DNA from: a bacterium
GTDB taxonomy: Bacteria > Spirochaetota > Leptospiria > Leptospirales > Leptonemataceae
Reading direction: 5' to 3'
NCBI GenBank assembly: GCA_024742665.1
Contig: JANSYA010000006.1
Span: forward strand, 62,001-126,000
DNA: 64,000 bases
A program made the position numbers and the translations under genes. The notes under the pieces were generated by a model. That model was not told the DNA's origin and did not search any database. It was given only the letters and a program-made list of their open reading frames with translations. This document shows, piece by piece, positions 27,700-36,933 of the stretch (within the stretch, counting starts at the first letter, position 1; each line of letters opens with the position of its first letter).

Positions 27700-28755
27700 T
27701 TATTCAACTGAGGTTTTCAGCTCGGTGGTCGGCGGATTGTCGTCCACGATGAACGTGCTGGTGACGATCTCGCTTTCGTTGCCGACTGCATCGATTGCCT
27801 TCGCTTCGATGGAGTGCTCTTTTTCGGTGTCGAAGTAGATGGTATCCGTGTAGGTTTGCCATTCTTCAGAACCGTCAATGCGAACCATAACCATCGTTAC
27901 GCCTGATCCCAGATCCTGAGCGTTAACGTCGAAGCCGGTGTTGCGACGAGCATACATCTTGTCATCCACCGAAATCAGCGGCTGACTGGGAGAAATCTCC
28001 ACGGTCGGCTTCCCTGCGTCGACCTGCACCAGCATGCTGCCAGAGGTCGCGTTTTGCAGGTTGTCAGTCGCCTTATACTGAATCAGCTGGCTGCCTGAGT
28101 CGGTCAGCTGAATGGCTTCATTCTTGCTGTAGCCCTGCAGAGCGCTCGTGTTCACGCCGTATTCGACGGACTTGATCCCTGACAGTGCATCGATGGTGCG
28201 CACGGTGAAGGTGTTACCCGGAGCGGTGTAAAGCTTGCCATTCAGGTTTACGAACGGCTTGGAGGGCAGAACGTTCACAGCGGGACCTTTGTTGTCGATC
28301 GTCACGTTGTAAACGTGGTCGACTTCATGGTTGCCTGCGCGGTCCACGGAACGATATACGATCACGTGGGGGCCTTCCTGAGAAATGGTGAAGGGGCCTT
28401 TGTACTTGATGAAGCTATTCGCGTCGTCGATGCGATATTCGATGTATTCGATATCAGAAAGATCGTCGCGTGCTTCGAGAATAAATTTTACTTTCGAGTT
28501 TGCGTAAATGTTACCGTTGGGGTCTGTCCACAGAACGCCGCCAACATCCGATGCGCTGCTTGAGTCGCCGGTTGCCGTTTCGGTCGTAGAAGATTCCTTC
28601 TCCATCGTGCCAGGCTCTTCGCCCGGGGACAATGACTCTTCAGTCGACTCTTTGGTCTCACCTTTGCTCGCGTCAGTTTGCGCAAATGCCGGAGTTAGAA
28701 CGGCCGTAGCCAGTATAATAGTAACAAAATTCCCGAGAATCCAGAGTCGGTTCAT
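27700..28755 (-). CDS. OmpL47-like surface or periplasmic repeat protein
   Basis: A 351-residue exported protein. Residues 1-25 form a signal peptide ending in PAFAQ. After an acidic Ser/Glu-rich linker (26-70) come three to four repeats of about 85 residues with the pattern SxIxxVEYxxD, G-x-H-x-I-x-Y-x-A-x-D-x-x-G-N-x, then VxVDxxxPxV (DNKGPAVNVLP, DAGKPTVEISP, VDDNPPTTELK). This matches the OmpL47/Ig-like repeats of leptospiral proteins. It probably sits in the envelope. Whether it forms a barrel or a beta-sandwich string is unclear. AGGAGG precedes the ATG at 28755. Confidence 0.8.
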   Translation of the reverse strand: MNRLWILGNFVTIILATAVLTPAFAQTDASKGETKESTEESLSPGEEPGTMEKESSTTETATGDSSSASDVGGVLWTDPNGNIYANSKVKFILEARDDLSDIEYIEYRIDDANSFIKYKGPFTISQEGPHVIVYRSVDRAGNHEVDHVYNVTIDNKGPAVNVLPSKPFVNLNGKLYTAPGNTFTVRTIDALSGIKSVEYGVNTSALQGYSKNEAIQLTDSGSQLIQYKATDNLQNATSGSMLVQVDAGKPTVEISPSQPLISVDDKMYARRNTGFDVNAQDLGSGVTMVMVRIDGSEEWQTYTDTIYFDTEKEHSIEAKAIDAVGNESEIVTSTFIVDDNPPTTELKTSVE

Positions 28756-28842
28756 TCATTCCTCCTGTTTTCCCCCAGTAATAGCAAAATCGACCCCGGT
28801 GTCAAGCTGTAAGAAAAATATTTTTATGCCGATACAGTGAGT

Positions 28843-29493
28843 ATGAAAATCCGTGGAAAAAGCAGGCTCGCCGCGCTACTCTTCGCGCTCGCGATCGCGC
28901 CCGGCGCCGACTCCGTCGCGAGCCCTGCGAAGGCTGTCGAGCGGGCCGTGGTTTTCGCGGATTTCGAGGCCGGCAGCGACTGGCGTCTCGGATTTCGCGC
29001 GCTGTCCGGGGGCAGCGGTTCGGCGACCGCCGGAGATCTGGAAATACCGCCGATTCCCGACAGCAAACGCTATTTGTACGTGAGCTTTCGCGCGCAGGCG
29101 CCCACCGGTTTGCGCGTGCGACCTCCGGAGCCGATCCTTTTCTCAGATTACGTTCGGCGCTTTGAATTCTGGATGATGGGGACCGGCCACCCGGACGAAG
29201 TCTTTTTAGATCTGGAGGATGCGACCGGTAAAACGCATCGCGCGGGGGCCGGGCGACTCGATTACATCGGCTGGCGAAAGCTGACCGTAACGCCGCCCCC
29301 GAATATTCGCCAGCGGAGTCCGGACGGCCGCATGGGTATCGCCTTTCACGGCGTGTTTTTGAATCCCGCTCCCCGGCCGGTGAACGGTCGTTTTTCACTT
29401 TTTTCGTTGCGCGTCTACGCGGATCATTTCATGGCTTTTACCAGAGACCATTTGCGCCAGCCGGAAAACCCCTGGGGCGAATTGAAGCTGTAA
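28843..29493 (+). CDS. FlaA-like flagellar sheath protein homologue
   Basis: A 216-residue exported protein with a signal peptide to about residue 25 (LFALAIAPGADSVASPA). The body resembles spirochaetal FlaA sheath proteins: VVFADFEAGSDWRLGF, RRFEFWMMGTGHPDEVFLDLEDATG, YIGWRKLTVTPPPNIRQ and FHGVFLNPAPRPVNGRFSLFSLRVYAD. It is shorter than typical FlaA, and the fold resembles a carbohydrate-binding jelly roll. The ATG at 28843 is chosen; a GTG six bases earlier is possible. Its TAA overlaps the ATG of the fecR gene, so it belongs to a signalling operon and not to a flagellar one. Confidence 0.75.
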   Translation: MKIRGKSRLAALLFALAIAPGADSVASPAKAVERAVVFADFEAGSDWRLGFRALSGGSGSATAGDLEIPPIPDSKRYLYVSFRAQAPTGLRVRPPEPILFSDYVRRFEFWMMGTGHPDEVFLDLEDATGKTHRAGAGRLDYIGWRKLTVTPPPNIRQRSPDGRMGIAFHGVFLNPAPRPVNGRFSLFSLRVYADHFMAFTRDHLRQPENPWGELKL

Positions 29494-30293
29494 TGCGATT
29501 CAACCGACGCCCCTACTCCCCCCGTGCTCTTCGCCGACTCCTGCAGATCTTGATCGGCCTGGCGCTGGTGGCGACGAGCGGCTGCGGTCCGACCGAAGAC
29601 GACTACGCGGTCTTTCAGTTTGTAGCCGGTGAAGTATATATAGTCAAAGACGGCGATGATTCGCAGCGCGTGCGCGCATTTCCAGGCGCGACCGCGGGGC
29701 CCCAGGACGTCATCCAGACTCGCAGCGATTCGGCGGCGGAGCTCCGGGTGCGAGAGCTGGGTATTGTACGCCTGGGGGAAAATTCGGTGCTGAAGCTGGG
29801 GGACCTCGATACCCAGGGCCGGCTGAATATCAAGCTGGAAGAAGGACGGGCCGGATTCTTAATGAAACGCCTGAAGGCGAATCAAGAGTTCCGGGTGGTA
29901 ACGCCGACTGTTATCGCCAGCGTTCGCGGCACTCGCTTTCTGGTCGGAGTCGATCCGGCGCAGGACGGCGACGCGCAGAATCTCAAACCGCAGCAGGCGA
30001 AAGTAGCCATGCTCGACGGCGCCCTGGAGCTGGCGAGTCCGACCGGCGATGATGGCACGGCGAATCCTGAAACGACGATTCTGGATCAGCCGGGCGAAGT
30101 GCGGCTGCAAGCCGGCGACACGCTCTCCGCCGCTTCGATTCAACCCCTGAGCGCGGAGTCGATCGCGGAATGGAAAGCGCTCGAAGAAATGACTTCCGTC
30201 GGCGGCAGTCCGCGGCCTGGAAGTGAAATGATTCCCCCCGCGACGGGCCGCGAAATCGTGCCCCGCGCAAATCCGCTGCCTCTGCCGAAATAA
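29493..30293 (+). CDS. FecR-domain lipoprotein
   Basis: A 266-residue protein. A basic N-terminus and hydrophobic segment end in the lipobox LVATSGC (Cys about 31). Residues 45-160 form a FecR domain: [62 protein letters not shown]. The TPTxxxxVRGTxF block is diagnostic. The C-terminus is Pro-rich. Such proteins usually sense or transmit signals in the periplasm. TAATG overlaps join it to the FlaA-like gene before it and the histidine kinase after it, so a shared sensory role is likely. Confidence 0.9.
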   Translation: MRFNRRPYSPRALRRLLQILIGLALVATSGCGPTEDDYAVFQFVAGEVYIVKDGDDSQRVRAFPGATAGPQDVIQTRSDSAAELRVRELGIVRLGENSVLKLGDLDTQGRLNIKLEEGRAGFLMKRLKANQEFRVVTPTVIASVRGTRFLVGVDPAQDGDAQNLKPQQAKVAMLDGALELASPTGDDGTANPETTILDQPGEVRLQAGDTLSAASIQPLSAESIAEWKALEEMTSVGGSPRPGSEMIPPATGREIVPRANPLPLPK

Positions 30294-32443
30294 TGAAGCT
30301 TATCTTTCATGATTCACGCAAGAACCCCGTCGCGTACGTGGTTCTGATCGGCAGCCTGCTGCTGACTCTGATGGTCTGGGTCTACTGGCAGGGTCTGGAA
30401 AAGCGCGAGGCACGCAGTCGGTCCAGCGCGCGCATCCAGGTCGAAAAAGAATCGATCCAGCTACGCCTGCGTTCTTTCGTCGAAAACCTGCGAGCCCTGA
30501 GCAGCTTCGCAAACACCACCCGGGACCTGTTGACCGAGGCGCGCTGGCATCGCTTCATTCGCGATCTGGAAATCTCAAATCGTTTTTCCGGCATCCAGTC
30601 CGTGACTCACTACCGAACGATTCGACGCGCGGCAGGCGACGACGACTCCGCCCCGACGCTGCAAACCGTCTGGCAACACGCACTGCGCAATCCCGGCGCG
30701 AGCGACGCCCCCCGGGGCGAACTTACCGGCGAGTGCGAACGCTTTCGCGCGGCGGCGATCAAAGAAACCCTGGCGACCGGGCGGCCGGCCGCCTTTTGTC
30801 GCAAAAGCATCGGCGAACCCGAATCGGACGAATTGGAAATCATTCTCGCCAGTCATGCGCGTACGACGTCGGCGACGACGAAGGTCATCGGCATTCGCTT
30901 TTCGTTTACGGGTCTTCTGGAAGGCCTGTTTGAGAAAGATGTCCAGCATTCGCTCACGCCGCATTTCGCCGACGGCTACACGGAAATTGTCAGTATCGAC
31001 GTCGCCGGACAAATTAGAAACGTATACTTTTCCGTGCCCCTGAACTCGACCTACCTCGACGCACCGGTGACCAGCAGCGCGAATATCTTCGTCATCAGCG
31101 GCTTTATCATCAGCCTGTTGTTTTTCAGCATCGTGCGTTCGCTATCCCTGGCGCGCCGCCGGGCGATTCAAATCGCCGAAGGCATGACGACGGAACTGCG
31201 CAGCGCCCGGGACCACGCCAACCAGGCGAACCTGGCCAAAAGCGAATTTCTGGCGCGTATGAGTCACGAAATTCGCACGCCCCTGAACGCAATCATCGGC
31301 CTTTCGGATTTGATGCAGGATACCGAGCTGACCGAGGAACAGAGCGAGTACATTCGCATCTTTCGCAAGTCGGGCGAAACCCTCCTGAGCATCATCAGCG
31401 ATATCCTGGATCTTTCGAAGATCGAGTCCGGCCACTTAAAGCTCGAAAAGATTCCCTTCAGTCCCCGGGAGCTCGTCGAGAGCACGGTCGAGATTTTTCG
31501 CACGAACGCCACGCGCCGGGGAGTGGCCATGCTGAGCTGGATCGATCCGCAGCTGCCCGAACAGCTGCTCGGCGATCCGACCCGGGTCAAACAGATCCTC
31601 TGGAATCTGTGTGGCAACGCGCTGAAATTCACCCAGGCCGGCTGGGTAGAAATCTGCGTGCGCATCGTCGAAAGCCCTGCCGAAGCGACAGCGAATGCCA
31701 CCGAGGATCCGCAGGAACAGGAGACGGTGCTGCTGGATTTTTCCGTCACCGATACCGGCATCGGCGTGCCGGAAGATCGGATAGAATTGATTTTCGAAAA
31801 CTTTTCCCAGGTGGACTCGTCGGTTTCGCGCCAGTACGGCGGCACGGGCCTGGGCCTTGCGATCTGCCGCAATCTTTCGCGTTTGATGGGCGGCGATATC
31901 TTCATCGAAAGCGCTCCGGGCGAAGGCAGCGTCTTTCACTTTCAGGCGGCCTTTCCAATTACGAACGCGACCTACCTGCTCGACAAACCGGCGCCCTCCG
32001 CCAGCAAGGCGACAGGCGCTGCGCGCGAAGCATCTCAGGAAGGCGAAAATCGTCGCCGATCGAAGATTCTGGTCGCCGAAGATACCGAAGCGAATCGCAT
32101 GCTGGTCCAGGCTTTTCTGAAACGACAGCCCTACGATCTGGACTTCGCGGAAAACGGGAAGATCGCCGTCGATAAATTTAGAGCGAGCCGCTACGACCTG
32201 GTGCTAATGGATATCGAAATGCCCTTAATGGACGGCTACGGCGCGACCCGGGCGATGCGGATTTTCGAAACCGACCACAATCTCCCTCCGACGCCGATTG
32301 TCGCTCTGACAGCCCATGCCCTGCAGGAATACATGGATCGCAGCAAAGAAGTCGGCTGCGACGCATATTTGATCAAGCCCCTGCGCAAGGCCACCCTGTT
32401 GGATACTCTCGACGAGTATCTGCATCGCCCGACAGACTCCTGA
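30293..32443 (+). CDS. CHASE-domain hybrid sensor histidine kinase
   Basis: A 716-residue membrane kinase. Transmembrane segments at about 13-33 and 262-282 bracket a periplasmic CHASE-type sensor (40-260; [30 protein letters not shown]). The HisKA domain has the phospho-His325 in [10 protein letters not shown]. The ATPase domain has N-box GNALKF, G1 [10 protein letters not shown] and G2 [12 protein letters not shown] receiver domain (590-710) has phospho-Asp640 in [15 protein letters not shown] and Lys in LIKPL. No output partner is adjacent, so phosphotransfer to another protein is expected. It is coupled to fecR by a TAATG overlap. Confidence 0.95.
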   Translation: MKLIFHDSRKNPVAYVVLIGSLLLTLMVWVYWQGLEKREARSRSSARIQVEKESIQLRLRSFVENLRALSSFANTTRDLLTEARWHRFIRDLEISNRFSGIQSVTHYRTIRRAAGDDDSAPTLQTVWQHALRNPGASDAPRGELTGECERFRAAAIKETLATGRPAAFCRKSIGEPESDELEIILASHARTTSATTKVIGIRFSFTGLLEGLFEKDVQHSLTPHFADGYTEIVSIDVAGQIRNVYFSVPLNSTYLDAPVTSSANIFVISGFIISLLFFSIVRSLSLARRRAIQIAEGMTTELRSARDHANQANLAKSEFLARMSHEIRTPLNAIIGLSDLMQDTELTEEQSEYIRIFRKSGETLLSIISDILDLSKIESGHLKLEKIPFSPRELVESTVEIFRTNATRRGVAMLSWIDPQLPEQLLGDPTRVKQILWNLCGNALKFTQAGWVEICVRIVESPAEATANATEDPQEQETVLLDFSVTDTGIGVPEDRIELIFENFSQVDSSVSRQYGGTGLGLAICRNLSRLMGGDIFIESAPGEGSVFHFQAAFPITNATYLLDKPAPSASKATGAAREASQEGENRRRSKILVAEDTEANRMLVQAFLKRQPYDLDFAENGKIAVDKFRASRYDLVLMDIEMPLMDGYGATRAMRIFETDHNLPPTPIVALTAHALQEYMDRSKEVGCDAYLIKPLRKATLLDTLDEYLHRPTDS

Positions 32444-32498
32444 GTCCGCGCCGACCAATACGACTAAATACCGGCGAATCAATCCCGGACGAATAGAT

Positions 32499-33797
32499 TC
32501 AGGGAGACGACGCGCGGGATTTCGCGCTGGCGGGCTGCTTCGCCGGATTCGAGGCGGGGGCGGCATCCGGGGCCGGTGTTTCCTGCACCAGTTTGCCGTT
32601 GGCGAATTCGCCGCGCACGATCGAACCGTCGGCGCGGGTCAGGACGCCCGGTCCGTGAAATTTTCCCGTGCGAAAGCGACCGGCGTAGACAGTACCGCTT
32701 TTGAAGCGATAGCGACCCTCGCCGTGGGGTTCGCCGTTTTGAAAATCGCCGGAGTACGAAGTGCCGGCAGCCAGTTCCAGCTCGCCCTGGCCGTGATAGA
32801 CACCGTTTCGGAAGCCGCCTTTGTAATCCAGCTCATCGCGCACGGCAAGCTCCCCCTCCCCGGCGAAGACATTCCCGGCGAAAGTTCCGCGATATTGCCG
32901 GCGGCCGCCGTCCCAGACCAGCTCGCCCGCGCCATGCATCTTACCGGCACGAAAGCCCCCGCGATAAAGTGCGTCGCCCTCACCGCTCCATTTGTACTCG
33001 CCGCGCCCCGCGAAGACTCCCGCGCGAAATTCGCCCGTGTAGCTGTCGCCGTTCGCCAGCTCCAGCTTGCCGCGACCCTCCGGTCGGCCCCGGCGAAACT
33101 CACCCGAATACTTCAAACCGTTCGGCCAACGCAGCACGCCCCGACCGTGCGGTCGGTGATTTGCAAATCCGCCCTTATAAAATCCGCCGCCGGCAAATGC
33201 GATCGAGCCGGGCCCGTTCAAGCGGCCCCCGCGCCACACGCCCTGAAAGCGATCGCCGCGGCGGTTGCGCGCCGTGCCGCGACCGTTCGTGCGGCCCTCG
33301 ACGAAGCCGCCGGAGTAATAGGCTCCGTCGGAAAATCGCAGGACGCCCTGGCCATGCAGATTGCCCTCCTGCCAGCCGCCGGTATAACGCGTGCCGTCGG
33401 GCCAGCGACGTTCGCCCCGGCCGTGCATGCGACCCGCGCGAAATTCGCCCTGATAAAAAGCCGGGCTGTCCGGAAATTCGAGCCGGCCCGGGCCGTGCAT
33501 GAGACCGCTTTGAAATTCGCCTGTATATTCGACGCCGCCGGAGAAACGCAGCACGCCCGAGCCATCGCGACAATCGCCTTCGATGCAGCCGACGCGCTCT
33601 TCTGAATTCTCGGAAGCAGTTTGTTTTTCGTCGCGATCGCGCTCAGCCCCGGAATCGGGCCCGGACTGCCCGGCGGCTTCGCTTTCGACGGCTGGCTGAC
33701 CGGGTGCGTCCCTGAGCGGGACGCTCAGGGTGATTACGGCGAGGCCTGCAAGCAGCGCCAGACAGGGGACAAATCTGAAGTATCCGGTCCGACGCAT
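32499..33797 (-). CDS. MORN-repeat protein with N-terminal membrane anchor
   Basis: A 432-residue protein. Residues 9-27 form a hydrophobic segment (FVPCLALLAGLAVITLSVPL), either a signal or an anchor. An acidic low-complexity linker is followed by about 14 MORN repeats of ~23 residues (YTGEF, YQGEF, YTGGW, YSGGF and so on, each followed by a G-x-G motif) from ~80 to 400. The tail is Ala/Pro/Ser-rich. MORN repeats bind lipid or serve as protein scaffolds in known cases. Here the array should lie in the periplasm or on the surface. The DNA is repetitive. Function unknown. Confidence 0.88.
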   Translation of the reverse strand: MRRTGYFRFVPCLALLAGLAVITLSVPLRDAPGQPAVESEAAGQSGPDSGAERDRDEKQTASENSEERVGCIEGDCRDGSGVLRFSGGVEYTGEFQSGLMHGPGRLEFPDSPAFYQGEFRAGRMHGRGERRWPDGTRYTGGWQEGNLHGQGVLRFSDGAYYSGGFVEGRTNGRGTARNRRGDRFQGVWRGGRLNGPGSIAFAGGGFYKGGFANHRPHGRGVLRWPNGLKYSGEFRRGRPEGRGKLELANGDSYTGEFRAGVFAGRGEYKWSGEGDALYRGGFRAGKMHGAGELVWDGGRRQYRGTFAGNVFAGEGELAVRDELDYKGGFRNGVYHGQGELELAAGTSYSGDFQNGEPHGEGRYRFKSGTVYAGRFRTGKFHGPGVLTRADGSIVRGEFANGKLVQETPAPDAAPASNPAKQPASAKSRASSP

Positions 33798-33921
33798 AAT
33801 TGTTTATCAGCAGATTCGATGATGCCAGCGCAAGCATTTCGTCGATCCGTTCTGGCGCAGAGCCCTGCCCCGCCGCCTTATTTAGAAAGTCGCGATCGGC
33901 GGACTCCCCCGCCGGGGCAGC

Positions 33922-34893
33922 TCAGTAATCCTGGAGAATCCGCTGGCGCTGGGTCTCGTATTCTTCTCTGGAAATCAGTTCCTCGTCGAGGGCCTGCTTG
34001 AGTTTGCGCAATCGCTCGGTGGGATTGCGTGTGTCGGCCGTGCCGGAATCATTCTCCCCGGAATCAAAATACGATTCATTGGGATCCGATTTTTTCGAAT
34101 CGTCCTGCGCCGTTTTTTTCGAGTCGCCTTCACTCGCTTCGCCGTCGGCCGCTTCTTCCGGTGCGAAAGGACGGTACTCAAGATCAGCCAGATCTCTTAA
34201 ATCGATCACGGCCCAGGTGCGATGCGTATAGCCGCCGACCTGCTTGAGCTGGAAATATTCCTGAGGCACGAGCTCCAGATCGGGATAGGCGCGCGCGAAG
34301 CTGATCGGCAGGGTTTCCGTCCAGTCGCCGTCGATGCGAAAATCGTTGTTCGGAATCTCTTCCCGAATTTCGCCGAAGGTCAGGTTCAAACCCTCGTCGT
34401 CCGTCCAGATCACCATCGAGTTGCGCTCCATCCGGCTCAGCACGGATTTATCTCGATCGTAACGCGTGACGATCACCAGGCGGTATTCCGGACCGGTGTT
34501 GGCCATCGCCTCTACGATAACGGGCGCGATCAGGCGCAGCTCTTCGTTGTAAAAGACTCGCGAGTGGGTTTCGCCCCAGGCGCTCTGGCGTTTGTATTCT
34601 AAGTTGCCGATGGCATTGATCAGCTCGTGGGCTTTGAGTTTCGGAAAGGGCTGAACGACGCTCAGGGTGTCGCCGATGCCGCCGCCGGGATAGTCCGCGG
34701 CGGGCACCCGATAGACGGCCACATTCTTGCGATAGAGAATTGGTTCTTTCGTATAAAAGGCCGTACAGGTCGCGAGCACCATCCCTGCCAGAAAGGCCGG
34801 GAGTAAGCGCAGCACCGCTCCACGCAGTCGGGCTGTAAGGGCGGTCGTCCCGTACGAACTGGAGACGATATCGTCTGTGAAACTCTGGTTCAT
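33922..34893 (-). CDS. putative lipoprotein with C-terminal SHOCT motif
   Basis: A 323-residue protein. Residues 28-43 contain a hydrophobic segment with possible lipobox MVLATC (Cys ~43). The middle (KNVAVYRVPAADYPGGGIGDTLSVVQPFPKLKAHELINAIGNLEYKR) is a beta-rich domain I do not recognise. An acidic Ser/Asp/Lys linker (240-285) precedes a SHOCT-type helix pair at the end (ERLRKLKQALDEELISREEYETQRQRIL). SHOCT motifs mediate oligomerisation in other proteins. GAGAAAAGG lies directly before the ATG. Confidence 0.75.
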   Translation of the reverse strand: MNQSFTDDIVSSSYGTTALTARLRGAVLRLLPAFLAGMVLATCTAFYTKEPILYRKNVAVYRVPAADYPGGGIGDTLSVVQPFPKLKAHELINAIGNLEYKRQSAWGETHSRVFYNEELRLIAPVIVEAMANTGPEYRLVIVTRYDRDKSVLSRMERNSMVIWTDDEGLNLTFGEIREEIPNNDFRIDGDWTETLPISFARAYPDLELVPQEYFQLKQVGGYTHRTWAVIDLRDLADLEYRPFAPEEAADGEASEGDSKKTAQDDSKKSDPNESYFDSGENDSGTADTRNPTERLRKLKQALDEELISREEYETQRQRILQDY

Positions 34894-34962
34894 CCTTTTC
34901 TCAATCGGCCCCCGCGACCCCGATTCTTGAGCGTGAGCCCGGAGAAATCTGCGGGCTCACGC

Positions 34963-35319
34963 TCATGCCAGATTTTCGTCGAGCAGCTCGGGAAAATCGG
35001 CCCGCGTCTGGTCATCGTCCAGCAACTGAAAGATTTTGAGCAATCCCGCCAGCTTGAACACGGACAGCAGAGATTTGCTCAGGCCATATATATAGAAGGA
35101 ACCCTCGCGCTGGCGAAGCTGGTGGGCGCACTTGAGCAGCATTCCCACGCCCGAGCTGTCAACGAAGCGAATGCGACGAAAGTCAACGACGACGCGCTGG
35201 TGATCGCCCACCAGAACTTCCTGAAAGGTCTCGTAGAACTCCGGAGCGTTCTCCATCTTCAGATCCGAAGTTAACTGTAGAATGAGGGTATCGCTTTTCG
35301 AACTGAGGATATTGAACAT
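34963..35319 (-). CDS. STAS-domain anti-anti-sigma-type protein
   Basis: A 118-residue STAS domain. LILQLTSDLKMENAPEFYETFQEVL and VVVDFRRIRFVDSSGVGMLLKCAHQLRQ give the SpoIIAA/RsbV pattern with the phosphorylatable Ser in DSSGVGML. It ends in an acidic tail. The start at 35319 (MFNILSSK) is preferred over a codon 12 residues upstream because the family begins there. It is upstream of the SHOCT lipoprotein with a 69-nt gap. No kinase partner is nearby. Confidence 0.9.
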   Translation of the reverse strand: MFNILSSKSDTLILQLTSDLKMENAPEFYETFQEVLVGDHQRVVVDFRRIRFVDSSGVGMLLKCAHQLRQREGSFYIYGLSKSLLSVFKLAGLLKIFQLLDDDQTRADFPELLDENLA

Positions 35320-35464
35320 CGTCCGCCCTGCTGGAAATGAAAGTGGTCCGGCCACCTCAAACGCGCCGATCGAAGGACGCCCGCTCCTGCCTACCGCGCC
35401 AGGCTTCGGCGGTCAATTGTAAAATCCAGGCCGAGTTGTCGGAGCCCGGGCCTCGCCCGTGGAA

Positions 35465-35674
35465 CTACGAGTCGACCGGGGCTAATTCGCCGGCCTGCAC
35501 GCCGGGCAGCAGGTTCGGGTTGCCTTCCCGGTCGATGAATTCAACCGTAATCCCGTCCGCCGCGATTTCCCGAACGGTCACGGTGCAGCCCTGAAAAACG
35601 AAAATGCCTTCGTGTAAGAAGGTGGGGCGGTTGAGAACCATGCGGTCCCCTGGATTCAAATCCGTCGCGCTCAT
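35465..35674 (-). CDS. small protein coupled to the IscU-like fusion
   Basis: A 69-residue soluble protein, mostly beta by eye (GDRMVLNRPTFLHEGIFVFQGCTVTVREIAADGITVEFID), probably SH3-like. It has one Cys. Its ATG overlaps the last codon of the IscU-like gene (ATGA), so the two are translated together and may act together. No family recognised. Confidence 0.65.
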   Translation of the reverse strand: MSATDLNPGDRMVLNRPTFLHEGIFVFQGCTVTVREIAADGITVEFIDREGNPNLLPGVQAGELAPVDS

Positions 35675-36537
35675 GCTCCGACTTCCGTCCTGTTTTGCTG
35701 TTCTTGCTTTGCGTCGGCCCCCGGGGCGGCGGCCTTCAGACCCAGGCTCGCCGCGTCCGATTCGAGGTAGATGTCTTTGCCGCCCTTTTGCATCACGCCG
35801 AACAAATGCGTGTGACGGGGATCCAGGCGCGTGCCGATATCGTAGAATGCGCCGTCGAATTTCGCGTCGGTCACGTCAGTGCCGGTGAGCTTGGCCCAGC
35901 GCAGATCCGCGTCGCGGAAGTCCGCGCCCGTCAGGTCGGAGTTGTTCATAAACGCGCCGCGCAGACGAGCCCCTTTCAGATTCGCGCCGGTGAAGTTACA
36001 GCTGATCAGATAGGCGTGGCTCAGGTCCGCGCCTTCGAAGTCGACGCCGCTCAGGTCTTCGCCTTCTAAGATTACCTGCTTCAACATTTCGCCCCGCAGG
36101 TGCCCCTGCTCTTTCAGCTTCGCCAGCGCCGCGGCCTTCGAAATTTGTTCTTCGGGTTTGATGCCGGTGCCGTTTTTATAGTCGGCCAGGGCTTTCTGCA
36201 GCGCTTCGACCGCCGACTCGGGATAGTTTTTGCGGCGCTCGGGGAACTCGAACATCTCTTCGAGTTTCTCGGCGGTCACGCCGCCGGCTTCTGCCAGGCT
36301 TTTGCCTTTGACCCACTCGGTGGCCATCGCCAGGGATACGAGTCCAAAGCCGCAGCCGGTGGTCGTATAGCTCGCGTCGGTGATCTGCTTTTGATCTTCG
36401 TCGATTTTCAGGTACAGCCGATACCCGTCCCCGCAGCCGGTGTTGCGATACGAGGATACGACCGTCGCCCCGTCCATCTCGCGATAGTTCAGGCGCTCGT
36501 CGTTGATCTTTTTAAAGCGTTCGAAGTCCATTGCCAT
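35671..36537 (-). CDS. IscU/NifU-like domain fused to pentapeptide repeats
   Basis: A 288-residue protein. Residues 5-120 resemble an IscU-type iron-sulfur scaffold: NTGCGDGYRLYLKI with Cys35 and TTTGCGFGLVSLAMATEWVKGKSL with Cys62. The third cluster cysteine of IscU (in the HC motif) is missing; the site reads RRKNYPESA. Residues 155-230 hold about 14 pentapeptide repeats (DLSGV DFEGA DLSHA...), a quadrilateral beta-helix. The tail is Ala/Gln/Glu-rich. The protein may hold a two-Cys cluster, bind metal, or have lost scaffold activity. It is upstream of and coupled to the 69-residue protein. Confidence 0.8.
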   Translation of the reverse strand: MAMDFERFKKINDERLNYREMDGATVVSSYRNTGCGDGYRLYLKIDEDQKQITDASYTTTGCGFGLVSLAMATEWVKGKSLAEAGGVTAEKLEEMFEFPERRKNYPESAVEALQKALADYKNGTGIKPEEQISKAAALAKLKEQGHLRGEMLKQVILEGEDLSGVDFEGADLSHAYLISCNFTGANLKGARLRGAFMNNSDLTGADFRDADLRWAKLTGTDVTDAKFDGAFYDIGTRLDPRHTHLFGVMQKGGKDIYLESDAASLGLKAAAPGADAKQEQQNRTEVGA

Positions 36538-36933
36538 AAGTCGTCAGGCTCCCACCGGTACTGGTGTCCTATGAGACGCACCGTGTCCACACAAAGATAC
36601 TGATTTTCGGCCGGACCGGCGAGGATTCCTCGCACCCGGGTGCCCCGTTATATTCGCAGGGTGGAAGACTGAGGTGGTGGGGTGTTTTTGCTACGGCTGG
36701 TTAGAGTTGCGGTGAGTCGTTTTGCTGTGTCTGCTGTGTCGGCCCGGACGCTGATTTGGGTAGTAGCATTCGCAGGGGGGGGTGTGGTTCGTCCGGCGTC
36801 GCCGCGCTGGCCTGCGTGCTTCGATTGTTCGCCCGGCGTCGCTGCGCTCGCCTGCGTTGGGCAGACTCCCTGTTTGAAAGATCAGCTACCGTTGATCGTG
36901 GGTCCTTGACCGAGCATCTTCAAAACCGAAGGT
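36538..36933. other. intergenic region with a 40-bp tandem repeat
   Basis: No convincing gene. Two copies of a ~31-bp sequence (starting GTTCGTCCGGCGTCG at 36787 and GTTCGCCCGGCGTCG at 36827) repeat with a 40-bp period and three mismatches. An inverted repeat CCGAGCATC (36910-36918)/GATGCTCGG (36946-36954) spans the guaB stop and may help end its transcript, though no T-run follows. The part 36660-36780 is unusually G/T-rich on the plus strand. Confidence 0.45.

Noticed and set aside
36682..36909. 75-codon frame in the gene-free region before guaB
   Set aside because: The peptide only reflects the 40-bp repeat (PASPRWPAC/SPGVAALAC), with no ribosome site.
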